Notes under the pieces: generated by a model
What the model saw: the letters and a program-made list of their open reading frames with translations, nothing else
Told to the model about the DNA's origin: nothing
Databases searched by the model: none
Program-made: the position numbers and the translations under genes
DNA from: Micromonospora rhizosphaerae
GTDB taxonomy: Bacteria; Actinomycetota; Actinomycetes; Mycobacteriales; Micromonosporaceae
Length of the DNA: 64,000 nucleotides
NCBI RefSeq assembly: GCF_900091465.1
Contig: NZ_FMHV01000002.1
Coordinates: 4,402,001-4,466,000 of the forward strand
Direction: 5' to 3'
Part shown: piece by piece, positions 43,975 to 52,386 of the stretch
How the letters are laid out: the number at the start of each line of letters is the position of its first letter
Numbering within the stretch: position 1 is the stretch's first letter

Positions 43975-44412
43975 ATGGCGAGTGAGAAGTTCAATCCCAA
44001 TCGTCTGTCATTCGACGAAGGGCTGGAGCGAATCCGTAGAGCAACCGAAGAAGCCGGCATTCGGTTGGAGGGTCGGATCTTTACGTCAAGAGATGAAGGA
44101 GCCGACTCGCTTCGGAAGGCCCTAGCGGTAAGCAACGTGCCGGACGGGTTCCGCAAGTATCAACTGCCTGTCTACCTTTCCGAGCGGTCGCAGATGTTCA
44201 TCTCCTTCGCCGAGCCAGACATTCACACACCAGAACATTCGCATGACGAGGGCGACGGAATCCGGTTCATTGCTGGCGGGTCCATCATCTATGAGGGCAA
44301 GGAACTTACCGCAGGCGACTGGATGTTCATTCCTCGCGGCCAGTCATACTCCTTCGACGTTGGGCCAAACGGAGCCCTTATGTGCTACTGCTATTGCTGT
44401 TGTTGCGCGTAG
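43975..44412 (+). CDS. Cupin-fold protein with cysteine-rich C-terminal tail (CYCYCCCCA)
   Basis: 145 residues from ATG 43975; ATG 43912 would add 21. Cupin pattern: PEHSHDEGDGIRFIAGGSII (His-x-His and acidic ligand of motif 1) and GDWMFIPRGQSYSFDVG (motif 2, with Tyr where His is usual). The N-terminal half is helical (SFDEGLERIRRATEEAGIRL). The chain ends NGALMCYCYCCCCA: six cysteines in the last nine residues, all on TGC/TGT codons. Codon use is clearly less GC-rich than the neighbours, which suggests transfer. The tail could bind metal or be modified; no maturation enzyme is adjacent. Function unknown. Confidence 0.7.
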   Translation: MASEKFNPNRLSFDEGLERIRRATEEAGIRLEGRIFTSRDEGADSLRKALAVSNVPDGFRKYQLPVYLSERSQMFISFAEPDIHTPEHSHDEGDGIRFIAGGSIIYEGKELTAGDWMFIPRGQSYSFDVGPNGALMCYCYCCCCA

Positions 44413-45195
44413 CAGCGAGCACCATCAGAACGGCGGATGCATGCGGTAGCGGAGCCCGCCCGAGTTGTACCGGTCGGCAGGCCCCATCTAACGCAGGGGG
44501 TCTGCTGATCTGGACACATCATTGGCCCCGGCTGGACCTCAACTGCCTCATCCAGCCCTTGTTGCACCCATCCCAGAAGACCCGCACCCTCGCCGTGACG
44601 GCTGGCGCCACCGCGGGCTGCCCGTGGCGCTGCTCGACCGTTGGCTGTAACGGTGGTGATCGATCCGGCGATCCGCACGAGGAACGGGACGGGCTATCCT
44701 GGCAAGCCTCGACCCTACCCGCTTGGCCGAGGAGGTCGCCCGCCGAGCTGACCAGGCGAATTGAGCAGAGTTGAGTCGACCCAGCCACGTCGGCGAATGT
44801 GCAACCGGGGCGAGTGGTGTCGACAGCAACGGTGACAGCAACGAGCCGAAACGAGGACGGCCGCCGGCCGCCGGGCGCGGACAGCCGCCCGAGGTCGCGG
44901 ACGCGGGTGGACCCGGCCGGACGAAGCGCCTAGAACTTACAAGCGAGGGGTCCAGCCGGCGTCAGGCAGCCAGGAGGCAGCGAGACGATTAGCAGCGGCT
45001 GGCACGAGACGGCATCAGGCGGCACGGACAGCATGCTCCGCCATGCAGGACGGCAACGCATGACAACGAACGATGCCCCGTAACCGCGTTCACACCGAAG
45101 CGGTCGGTTTCCGGCACGTCATCTCCCGTTGGCGTCTAGAGACGCCGCACCGAGCGTTGGGGGTTGGCTAGTGGACGAGGCGAAGGCATGATCAC
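44413..45195. other. Gene-free stretch with integrative-element debris
   Basis: Contains copy 3 of the tRNA-like repeat (44818-44952). Before it, a frame ends ILASLDPTRLAEEVARRADQ at about 44764, which looks like the tail of a lost recombinase/transposase gene. TTCACACCGAAGCG at about 45089 recurs at about 47504. No intact gene. Confidence 0.4.
44818..44952 (+). repeat. tRNA-like dispersed repeat, copy 3
   Basis: 135 bases, the direct repeat of 46158-46292 with the same internal spacing. Begins TGTCGACAGCAACGGTGACA; ends ACGAAGCGCCTAGAACTTAC then AAGCGAGGGGTC. The last 32 bases match copy 4 at 31 positions and the first 25 at 24; the middle is diverged. Confidence 0.7.
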
Positions 45196-45198
45196 GTG

Positions 45199-45699
45199 GT
45201 GATTTCCTGGCCTACCTGGGGCGAGTGGCTGGCGACTCTGCCGCCGGATGTCCGCGATTCTGCTGTATCGCTCGCGAAGAGGTTCAAGGAGCTTGGAGCC
45301 CAAGACCCGGAGGAGTGGGCTAGGTCGGAGATCAGCGAAAACATTCCGCAGCTTGCGCGGTTCATGGTTCTGCGTGCCCTGTGGCGGGAGGCGATATCTC
45401 CCTGGATGGATGCCAGCGCTCTGAGCGACGTGGCGGCTGCCCAGCGGTTGATTGACGCAGGCGCGGATCCCCACGATGTGCTGCTGGTCGCGCGGGCCGG
45501 AGCGTACGAGGCGGTCGTCGCCGCAGTGTGCGTCCTAGACGAGGGCGGGGACCCGAACGCGCGAGAGAGCGACCCTGGCTGGCACCTGGTCGAGACGGAC
45601 GCGGAGTGCAATCCGACGGGCCGCGAGATCGGAGGGCTCCATGAGTCTCTGGGGGAGACGGACCCGTCCGGCAACGAGGATGCCGACCTGTGGGAGTGA
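45199..45699 (+). CDS. Hypothetical protein of an integrative-element region
   Basis: 166 residues from GTG 45199 (GTG 45196 also possible). Helical front (SWPTWGEWLATLPPDVRDSA), then DVAAAQRLIDAGADPHDVLL and AYEAVVAAVCVLDEGGDPNA, which recall two ankyrin-like helical hairpins. Acidic tail (GNEDADLWE). No signal or membrane segment. Lies between repeat copies 3 and 4, so possibly cargo of an integrative element. Confidence 0.6.
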   Translation: MISWPTWGEWLATLPPDVRDSAVSLAKRFKELGAQDPEEWARSEISENIPQLARFMVLRALWREAISPWMDASALSDVAAAQRLIDAGADPHDVLLVARAGAYEAVVAAVCVLDEGGDPNARESDPGWHLVETDAECNPTGREIGGLHESLGETDPSGNEDADLWE

Positions 45700-45902
45700 C
45701 ATGCCCTGTGGCATGCCGGCGATGACGGCTCCGGGCGGGCCGTCGCTGAGCCGTCTGAGCCGTGAACCGGCCGTCAAAGGCCAACCGACATTGACCGATG
45801 ACGACCAGCGTCACCCGGAGAAACAGCAGGCCAGCCGCCAGGTGAAGGCGGCTGACCCGGTGGGCGACGGACGAATCGGCCTGTACGCCGGATACTGCTG
45901 GG

Positions 45903-46133
45903 GTGAACGAGGATCTTCCGAGGGTCGCCCTTGATCTCTGGCGGGCCGATGCGCTCGTGTTGTTCGACTGGCTCCAGGACGTCGACCTGAACGCGGTGCC
46001 GATCAGCCATCCGGCTCAGAAGCAGGCGTTGATGGACCTCCTGACCCGTCTCGAGGAGACGGACGCGGCGGGGGCCTCGCACGACGAGATCGAGGCGGCG
46101 AAGGCAGAGGTCAGTCGAGATATGGGCTGGTGA
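45903..46133 (+). CDS. Small hypothetical protein
   Basis: 76 residues from GTG 45903. Predicted helical and acidic (LPRVALDLWRADALVLFDWL, HPAQKQALMDLLTRLEE). Similar short proteins are common in actinobacterial accessory DNA. No partner evident. Repeat copy 4 begins 25 bases after it. Confidence 0.6.
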   Translation: MNEDLPRVALDLWRADALVLFDWLQDVDLNAVPISHPAQKQALMDLLTRLEETDAAGASHDEIEAAKAEVSRDMGW

Positions 46134-46157
46134 CGGTCTGAGGAGACTATGCGGAGC

Positions 46158-46292
46158 TGTCGACAGCAACGTTGACAGCAACTGACCCGGACTGGGGCGA
46201 CCGTTGGCGGCCGGCCCCGGACGGTCGGCCGAGGTCGCGGACGAGGGCGGACCCCGCCAGACGAAGCGCCTAGAACTTACAAACGAGGGGTC
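46158..46292 (+). repeat. tRNA-like dispersed repeat, copy 4
   Basis: Direct repeat of copy 3, 1340 bases away, same length and strand. Ends ACGAAGCGCCTAGAACTTAC then AAACGAGGGGTC. Copies 3 and 4 bracket the two hypothetical genes between them. Confidence 0.7.
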
Positions 46293-46325
46293 GAGGCCCC
46301 ACCGGCGGGCGGCTGGCCAGGGGAA

Positions 46326-46541
46326 CTACTCGGCGACGAAGACGCCCACGCCCGGCAGCGTCTCGGTCATCCCTTTGATCCGCAGCACCTGCATGGCGCG
46401 GTCGATCACCGGCTCCGTGACCCCGTAGTGCTCGATCAACTCTCGCCGGCTGGGCAGCTTAGAGCCGGGTGGGAACTCCCCGGACGAGATGCGTCCAGCA
46501 AGGTCGTCGGCGATCTGCTCATAGCGGTAACGCGGTGGCAC
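46326..46541 (-). CDS. Short GntR-family DNA-binding protein
   Basis: 71 residues from GTG 46541. A single winged helix of the GntR type (RYRYEQIADDLAGRISSGEF, PGSKLPSRRELIEHYGVTEP, TLPGVGVFVAE) with no effector domain. Such minimal GntR proteins serve as repressors in actinomycete integrative elements. Divergent from the small three-gene cluster that begins at 46798. Confidence 0.85.
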   Translation of the reverse strand: MPPRYRYEQIADDLAGRISSGEFPPGSKLPSRRELIEHYGVTEPVIDRAMQVLRIKGMTETLPGVGVFVAE

Positions 46542-46797
46542 GGTGTTTCCCCTCGGTTGGCAACACGAGTAGACCACCTACGTCACCCCTTGACTACCCA
46601 ACGGTACCTGTGGGAGGTTGCCGAGGAGGTCGATTCCCCCGGTTGGCGCTGTGGGCCGTCCTCGCCGGCGTGGATGTCCGGCGCACCTCTGCGATCGGGC
46701 ATCCACGCCTCCGATAGCTGCGGCAGGAGGAGCTGGCAGTGCTCCCTTCACCTTGGCTGGCACGACATTTCATGGCTCAGCGCCGAGTGATGAGCCG

Positions 46798-46983
46798 ATG
46801 AGGCGGGTCTCGTACGACGAGTACGTCCTGGCGGTCGCGCTGACCTTCGCGCGTCGGCATCGGCCGGTCTGGTGTTGGCGGCGGTGGCGGCGGGTCTGCC
46901 GGTGCGGCGCCGACCTGCCGTGCCGTGCCCGCCACCGCATCCCGATCAACCGCGGCCACTGGCCGGGAGAGGAGGCCCAGTGA
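46798..46983 (+). CDS. Small integrative-element protein (Arg/Cys-rich)
   Basis: 61 residues from ATG 46798. MRRVSYDEYVLAVALTFARR then the basic, cysteine-containing RRWRRVCRCGADLPCRARHR. Three cysteines suggest a small zinc-binding fold. First of three genes overlapping by 4 bases each. Function unknown; arrangement beside a minimal GntR repeats in Micromonosporaceae as I recall. Confidence 0.6.
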   Translation: MRRVSYDEYVLAVALTFARRHRPVWCWRRWRRVCRCGADLPCRARHRIPINRGHWPGEEAQ

Positions 46984-47159
46984 ACGACAACCAGGAGCAG
47001 CGGATCCTCGCCGTGCACGTCCGAGGGCTTGACGGGACCTGCGTCGGCTGCCGTGTCTGGTGGTCGCGGCTGACGCCGTACCCGTGCTGGCAGGTGGATT
47101 GGGCGACCAGCCAGCAGGCCCAAGCGATCACCGCCCGGTTTCTTGGGGGTGTGCGGTGA
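46980..47159 (+). CDS. Small integrative-element protein
   Basis: 59 residues from GTG 46980 (GTGA overlap). NDNQEQRILAVHVRGLDGTC, CVGCRVWW, PYPCWQVDWA: a CxxC pair with a third cysteine, plausible metal site. Too short for the usual gene finders. Second of the three-gene cluster. Confidence 0.55.
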   Translation: MNDNQEQRILAVHVRGLDGTCVGCRVWWSRLTPYPCWQVDWATSQQAQAITARFLGGVR

Positions 47160-47464
47160 CCGCCCACGGCCCGGTCATGCCGATCTGGAACTGCGGGGGC
47201 TGCGACCTGCCCTGGCCCTGCCCCACGCGGAAGCGGGAGCTACGGGCCGAGTATGCAGATGCTCCGGTGTCGCTGGCCCTCTACCTCGGCTCCTACCTCG
47301 TCCAGGCCACCGAGGACATGCCCTGTACACCGGCCGGAGTGCTGCACCGCCGCTTTCTCGGATGGACCAGGGAGGCCGACCGGTCCACGCCAGCAGTACA
47401 GCACCGAAGTACAGCAACCATGCCAGCCACATGGCACCGAGACGAGCCGGAGCAACCCGTCTGA
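47156..47464 (+). CDS. Small integrative-element protein with CGGC/CPT cysteines
   Basis: 102 residues from GTG 47156 (GTGA overlap). MPIWNCGGCDLPWPCPTRKR holds four cysteines, then SLALYLGSYLVQATEDMPCT and GVLHRRFLGWTRE. The family is widespread in actinomycete mobile regions; role unknown. Last of the three-gene cluster. Confidence 0.6.
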   Translation: MTAHGPVMPIWNCGGCDLPWPCPTRKRELRAEYADAPVSLALYLGSYLVQATEDMPCTPAGVLHRRFLGWTREADRSTPAVQHRSTATMPATWHRDEPEQPV

Positions 47465-47705
47465 CCTCGGAAGACATCCCCACCACACCCCCTCGCCGAG
47501 AGTTCACACCGAAGCGATCCGCATCTTGCTGGCGACAGCAACGGTGAAAGACATCCCGCTCGTGACGAGGGGCCGCACGGCCGGCGAGAGCGGGCTACCA
47601 TCAGGCGCATGACCTGGCGATGTTGATGCATAGCTAGAGGCCGTGGCCGCGGGCCGCCGTGGACGCCGTACGTCCGGTGTCCGCTCCGTCCCGTGGGAAG
47701 GCCTC

Positions 47706-48950
47706 ATGCTCATCGCTCCTGCGCGCGTACCTGCGACCCGCCGGCTGGCGGCCACGCTCTACGGCTACGCGTTCCTCATCGACTTCGTCCTGCTCTACCC
47801 GTTCTACGTGCTGCTGTTCGCGGACACCGGCCTGTCCGTCGGGCAGATCTCCTCGCTCTTCGTGCTCTGGTCGGCCACCGGCATCGTGCTGGAGGTGCCC
47901 TCCGGCGCCTGGGCCGACGCCGTCTCCCGGCGGCTGCTGCTCGTCCTCGCGCCGCTGCTGGCCGCCGCGGGCTTCGCCCTCTGGGTGCTCGTCCCGTCCT
48001 ACCCGGCGTTCGCCGCCGGCTTCCTGCTCTGGGGCGCCGGCGGGGCGCTGCGCTCCGGCGCCCTGGAGGCGCTGGTCTTCACCGAACTCGACCGGCTCGG
48101 CGCCGCCGACCGGTACGCCCGCCTCATCGGTCGGACCCGCACGGCGGAGGTGCTCGGCGCCGCGGGCTCCGGGGCCGTGGCCGGGCCGGTCTTCGCCGCC
48201 GGCGGTTACCCGGCGGTGGGCGTGGCCAGCATTCTCACCTGTCTGCTCGCGGCCGCCGTCGCGACCCGGTTCCCGGAGCACCGATCGCACCGGTCGTCCA
48301 TGCCGGATGCGGGCGTACCCGGACCGACCGTGCCCGGCGACCAGTCGGCGGACGGTGACGACGCGCCCGGGTGGCTGGCCAGCCTGCGCGGCGGGCTGGC
48401 CGAGGCCCGGGCCGACCGCAGGGTACGCGGGGCCCTGCTGCTCGTCGCGGTGGTGACCGCGATCTGGGGCGGGCTCGATGAGTACACCGGGTTGCTCGCC
48501 CGGGACACCGGCGTCGCCGAGGCGACCGTGCCGCTGCTGCTCCTGCTCATGTGGGCCGGGATGACCGCCGGCGGGCTGCTCGCCCCGATGGGGGAGCGGC
48601 TGACCAACCGCGGGTACGCGGGTCTGCTGGTGCTCGCCGCGTCGACCCTGGCGGCGGGGGCGCTGATCCGCCGTCCGGAGGGCTTCCTGCTGCTCGCCGT
48701 CGCCTTCGCCGCGTTCCAGGTCGCCACGGTGCTCGCCGACGTACGCCTGCAGGCGGGGATCACCGGAACAGCGCGGGCGACGGTCACCTCGGTGGCCGGA
48801 ATGGCGACCGACCTGACCATCGTCGCCTTCTACGGCGGGTACGGCCTCGTCGCCGGTGCGGCCGGCAACGCGGTCGCCTTCGCGGTGGCCGCCCTGCCCT
48901 ACCTGGCGGTGGCGCTCTGGCAGGCCGCGGGTCGTGCGGCGCCTCGCTGA
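47706..48950 (+). CDS. MFS transporter
   Basis: 414 residues from ATG 47706 (GGAAGG upstream). About twelve membrane helices with a charged central loop at ~185-225. MFS pattern after helix 2: EVPSGAWADAVSRRLLL (G-x3-D-x2-S/R-R). A second half starts near VRGALLLVAVVTAIWGG. Exports or imports an unidentified small molecule. First gene of the conserved right block; monocistronic. Confidence 0.85.
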   Translation: MLIAPARVPATRRLAATLYGYAFLIDFVLLYPFYVLLFADTGLSVGQISSLFVLWSATGIVLEVPSGAWADAVSRRLLLVLAPLLAAAGFALWVLVPSYPAFAAGFLLWGAGGALRSGALEALVFTELDRLGAADRYARLIGRTRTAEVLGAAGSGAVAGPVFAAGGYPAVGVASILTCLLAAAVATRFPEHRSHRSSMPDAGVPGPTVPGDQSADGDDAPGWLASLRGGLAEARADRRVRGALLLVAVVTAIWGGLDEYTGLLARDTGVAEATVPLLLLLMWAGMTAGGLLAPMGERLTNRGYAGLLVLAASTLAAGALIRRPEGFLLLAVAFAAFQVATVLADVRLQAGITGTARATVTSVAGMATDLTIVAFYGGYGLVAGAAGNAVAFAVAALPYLAVALWQAAGRAAPR

Positions 48951-49171
48951 GGGGCGGCACCGGCCCCGGCGAGACCTGCCGGGCGGGGGGGTGCCCGTGC
49001 CCGAGCGGGCGGCCCGGATGGAGATCGGGCGCCGGACGGTGGAAAACGGGCGGTCTAAAAGAGAGGTATGCGGTTTCTGCCCCGTTCTTCGCTGCCCGTT
49101 CGGCGTGATGTCGCGGGCGGCAAACACAGCGTATTACCCCAGATGTGACCGTCGTCATGCCCGATTGCCGG

Positions 49172-49182
49172 TGTTAGAAACA
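49172..49182. promoter_or_regulatory. Candidate DeoR operator
   Basis: TGTTAGAAACA is a perfect short palindrome (TGTT-aga-AACA), 28 bases before the deoR-type start and in an AT-rich island of the intergenic region. DeoR repressors often autoregulate through such boxes; single copy, so tentative. Confidence 0.35.
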
Positions 49183-49209
49183 GAATCACGAGCGGGCGGG
49201 AGGTGTGAG

Positions 49210-49971
49210 GTGGACGCAGCGGAGCGCAGACACCACATCCTCACGCTGGCTCGGCGTCAGGGCGACGTCGACGTGCAGAAGCTGGCCGCCGACCTGGGCG
49301 TCGCTCCGGAGACCATCCGGCGGGACCTGAGCCTGCTGGAACAGCAGGGCCTGGTGCGGCGCACGCACGGTGGCGCGTATCCGGTGGAGCGGGCCCGCTT
49401 CGAGACGACCCTGGAGAGCCGTAGCACCAGACTGGTCGTGGAGAAGCGCCGGATCGCCGCCGCCGCGGTCGAGCACCTCGGTGACGCGGAGTCGGTCTTC
49501 ATCGACGAGGGCTACACTCCGCAGCTCATCGCCGAGGCGCTGCCCACGCACCGGCCGCTGACGGTGGTGACCGCCTCGCTGCACACCGCCGCCATGCTCG
49601 CCTCCTCGCCCACCATGACGGTCCTGCTCCTCGGTGGCCGGGTCCGCGGTCGTACCCTCGCCACCGTCGACCACTGGGCCACCAGCATGCTCGCCGGCTT
49701 CGTCATCGACCTGGCGTTCGTCGGCGCGAACGGGATCTCCCGGGAGCACGGCCTCACCACTCCGGACCCGGCTGTGGCCGCCGTCAAGGCCCAGGTGATG
49801 GCGGTGGCCCGGCGGGTGGTGTTCGCCGGGGTGCACACCAAGTTCGGCGGCAGCAGCTTCTGCCGCTTCGCGGACGTCGGCGACGTCGAAACCATCGTCA
49901 CGGACACCGCGCTGCCGGCGTCCGAGGCCCACCGTTACTCGCTGCTCGGCCCCGTGGTGCTGCGCGTCTGA
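49210..49971 (+). CDS. DeoR/GlpR family transcriptional regulator
   Basis: 253 residues from GTG 49210 (GGGAGG and GAGG upstream). DeoR helix-turn-helix (AERRHHILTLARRQGDVDVQ, LGVAPETIRRDLSLLEQQGL) with the conserved RTHGGAYP. The sugar-phosphate-binding DeoRC domain follows (VFIDEGYTPQLIAEALP, TVVTASLHTAAML, AFVGANGISREHGLTTPD). Fifty-six bases ahead of a sugar/polyol ABC operon on the same strand, so probably its repressor, induced by a phosphorylated intermediate. Confidence 0.9.
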   Translation: MDAAERRHHILTLARRQGDVDVQKLAADLGVAPETIRRDLSLLEQQGLVRRTHGGAYPVERARFETTLESRSTRLVVEKRRIAAAAVEHLGDAESVFIDEGYTPQLIAEALPTHRPLTVVTASLHTAAMLASSPTMTVLLLGGRVRGRTLATVDHWATSMLAGFVIDLAFVGANGISREHGLTTPDPAVAAVKAQVMAVARRVVFAGVHTKFGGSSFCRFADVGDVETIVTDTALPASEAHRYSLLGPVVLRV

Positions 49972-50026
49972 GCGCCCGGCCGACCCGTCTCCACCACCAC
50001 CACACCACCACTCATGGAGGTTCGCT

Positions 50027-51400
50027 GTGTCCAGAACACGGTCTCCTCGCCGATTGCGCGGGGCGCTCGCGGTCGCCGTCGCGGTCGGTCTGACGACGAC
50101 TGCCTGCTCCGGAGCCGGTGGCGGCTCCTCCACCGGCGGCGCCGGGGGCGGCAAGACCCTCACGGTGCTGATGGTCGGCAACCCCCAGATGGAGGACCTG
50201 GCGAAGGTCACCGCCGACAACTTCACCAAGCAGACCGGCATCACCGTGCGGTTCACGATCCTGCCGGAGAACGAACTGCGCGACAAGGTCACCCAGGACG
50301 TGGCCACCCAGGGCGGCCAGTACGACGTGGCGACAATCGGCGCGTACGAGGCGCCGATCTGGGCCAAGAACGGCTGGCTGCACGAACTCAGCTCGTACGC
50401 CGACTCCGACAGCGGCTACGACAAGGCTGATCTGCTCAAGCCGATGGTCGCCTCGCTGTCCGGCGAGGACGGCAAGCTCTACGCGGCCCCGTTCTACGGC
50501 GAGTCGTCCTTCCTCATGTACAACAAGGAACTCTTCGCGGCCAAGGGCCTGACCATGCCGGAACGGCCGACGTGGCAGCAGGTGGCGCAGTTCGCCGCGA
50601 AGCTGGACGACAAGAAGGCGGGCGTCGCCGGCATCTGCCTGCGCGGGCTGCCCGGCTGGGGCGAGCTGTTCGCTCCGCTGACCACGGTGGTCAACACGTT
50701 CGGCGGCACCTGGTTCGAGAAGGACTGGACACCGAAGGTGAACGCACCGGAGTTCACCGAGGCGACCAAGTTCTACGTCGACCTGATCCGCGGCCACGGC
50801 GAGGCGGGCGCGCCACAGGCGGGGTTCACCGAGTGCCTGAACACCTTCGGCCAGGGCAAGGCGGCGATGTGGTACGACGCCACCTCCGCGGCCGGCACTC
50901 TGGAGGACAAGAACGCCAGCAAGGTCGCCGGCAAGGTCGGCTACGCGTACGCGCCGGTGAACAAGACCAAGTCGTCGGGCTGGCTGTGGGCCTGGGCGCT
51001 GGCGATGCCGAAGACCACCAAGAACGCCGACGCCGCCTGGAAGTTCATCTCCTGGGCCACCGGCAAGGAGTACGAGAAGCTGGTCGGCTCCTCGCTCGGC
51101 TGGTCCCGCGTGCCGGCCGGCAAGCGCCAGTCCACGTACGAGATCCCGGAGTACCGGCAGTCCGCCACCGCCTTCGCCGACCTCACCCTGAAGTCGATCC
51201 AGGAGGCCGACCCGGTCAATCCCGGAGTGCAGCCGCGTCCCGCGCTCGGCGTGCAGTTCGTCGGCATCCCGGAGTTCGCCGACCTCGGCACCAAGGTGTC
51301 GCAGGAGGTCTCCGCCGCGATCGCCGGCAGCACCACCGTCGACAAGGCGCTCGCCGACGGCCAGCGACTGGCCGAGGACGTCGCCAAGGAATACCGGTAG
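50027..51400 (+). CDS. Extracellular solute-binding lipoprotein (polyol/sugar ABC importer)
   Basis: 457 residues from GTG 50027 (GGAGG upstream). Lipoprotein signal with TTACS lipobox. Family 1 solute-binding fold: TLTVLMVGNPQMEDLAKVTA, YDVATIGAYEAPIW and GQGKAAMWYDATSAAG. ALAMPKTTKNADAAWKFISW is typical of sorbitol/mannitol-type (SmoE-like) receptors. The polyol dehydrogenase at the operon end supports a sugar-alcohol ligand. Sits on the outer face of the membrane. Confidence 0.88.
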   Translation: MSRTRSPRRLRGALAVAVAVGLTTTACSGAGGGSSTGGAGGGKTLTVLMVGNPQMEDLAKVTADNFTKQTGITVRFTILPENELRDKVTQDVATQGGQYDVATIGAYEAPIWAKNGWLHELSSYADSDSGYDKADLLKPMVASLSGEDGKLYAAPFYGESSFLMYNKELFAAKGLTMPERPTWQQVAQFAAKLDDKKAGVAGICLRGLPGWGELFAPLTTVVNTFGGTWFEKDWTPKVNAPEFTEATKFYVDLIRGHGEAGAPQAGFTECLNTFGQGKAAMWYDATSAAGTLEDKNASKVAGKVGYAYAPVNKTKSSGWLWAWALAMPKTTKNADAAWKFISWATGKEYEKLVGSSLGWSRVPAGKRQSTYEIPEYRQSATAFADLTLKSIQEADPVNPGVQPRPALGVQFVGIPEFADLGTKVSQEVSAAIAGSTTVDKALADGQRLAEDVAKEYR

Positions 51401-51405
51401 CCGCC

Positions 51406-51438
51406 GCCGGGGCCGGCCGCCGACCGGCCGGCCCCGGC
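51406..51438 (+). terminator. Intercistronic hairpin after the solute-binding gene
   Basis: Perfect 13-bp stem (51406-51418 with 51426-51438) and 7-base loop, starting 6 bases after the stop. Likely a partial terminator or 3'-end stabiliser that keeps receptor mRNA above permease mRNA. Confidence 0.75.
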
Positions 51439-51459
51439 CACCCGCCATGAGGTGGACCG

Positions 51460-52386
51460 ATGACCCAGACCATGACCGCGGGCGCGGCGCCGCGTCGCAG
51501 CGTCCGGCCCGTGCCACTCGCCGCGAGGCAGCGCTGGACCCGTCGCGCCCCGCTGCTGCCCGCCCTGATCTTCGCGATCGTCGTGACCCAGATCCCGTTC
51601 CTGGTCACGCTCTATCTCTCCACCCTGGACTGGAACGCGTTGCGGCCCGGCCGCCGCGCATTCGTCGGCCTGGCCAACTACGGCCAGGTGCTCACCGACG
51701 CCCGGCTGCGCGCGGCCCTGTTGAACACCGTGGTGCTCACCGCCGCCTCCGTCGTCGTCTCGGTGCTGCTCGGCCTCGGTCTGGCGATCCTGCTCGACCG
51801 CCGGTTCCCCGGTCGCGGCATCGTACGCACCCTGCTCATCACCCCGTTCCTGGTGATGCCCATGGCGGCGGCGCTGCTGTGGAAACACGCCATCTACAAC
51901 CCATCGTACGGCCTGATCAACGGCATCTTCGGCGGCAGCACCGACTGGGTCTCGCAGTATCCGATGCTCTCCGTCGTCGCCACCCTCGTCTGGCAGTGGA
52001 CCCCGTTCATGATGTTGATCATCCTGGCCGGACTGCAGGGCCAGTCCCTCGAGACGCTCGAGGCGGCCCGGGTCGACGGGGCCGGGCCGTGGCAGACCTT
52101 CACCCGGGTCACGCTGCCGTACCTGCGCCCCTACCTGGAGCTGGGCGCCCTGCTCGGCTCCATCTACCTGGTGCAGACCTTCGACGCGGTCTTCACCATC
52201 ACCCAGGGCGGTCCCGGCACCGCCACCACCAACCTGCCCTACGAGATCTACCTGACCACCTTCCGCAAGTTCGAGTACGGCGAGGCAGCCGCGGCGGGAG
52301 TGGTGGTGGTGATCGGCACGATCATCGTCGCCACGTTCGCGCTGCGGGTGATCTCCAGCCTGTTCCGGATGGAGGACGCGCGATGA
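51460..52386 (+). CDS. ABC sugar/polyol permease 1
   Basis: 308 residues, ATG 51460 with GAGGTGG upstream. MalF-type: six membrane helices and the EAA loop LEAARVDGAGPWQTFTRVTLPYL that contacts the ATPase. Ends by ATGA overlap with the second permease. No ATPase gene in the operon. Confidence 0.92.
   Translation: MTQTMTAGAAPRRSVRPVPLAARQRWTRRAPLLPALIFAIVVTQIPFLVTLYLSTLDWNALRPGRRAFVGLANYGQVLTDARLRAALLNTVVLTAASVVVSVLLGLGLAILLDRRFPGRGIVRTLLITPFLVMPMAAALLWKHAIYNPSYGLINGIFGGSTDWVSQYPMLSVVATLVWQWTPFMMLIILAGLQGQSLETLEAARVDGAGPWQTFTRVTLPYLRPYLELGALLGSIYLVQTFDAVFTITQGGPGTATTNLPYEIYLTTFRKFEYGEAAAAGVVVVIGTIIVATFALRVISSLFRMEDAR

Noticed and set aside
44382..44774. Open frame beginning with a run of leucines after the cupin gene
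   Set aside because: It is the cysteine-codon stretch of the cupin read in another frame (CTGCTATTGCTGTTG), followed by non-coding debris.
28191..46292. CRISPR array from the repeated motif
   Set aside because: Copies are kilobases apart, long and diverged, with genes between; no regular spacers and no cas genes in the window.
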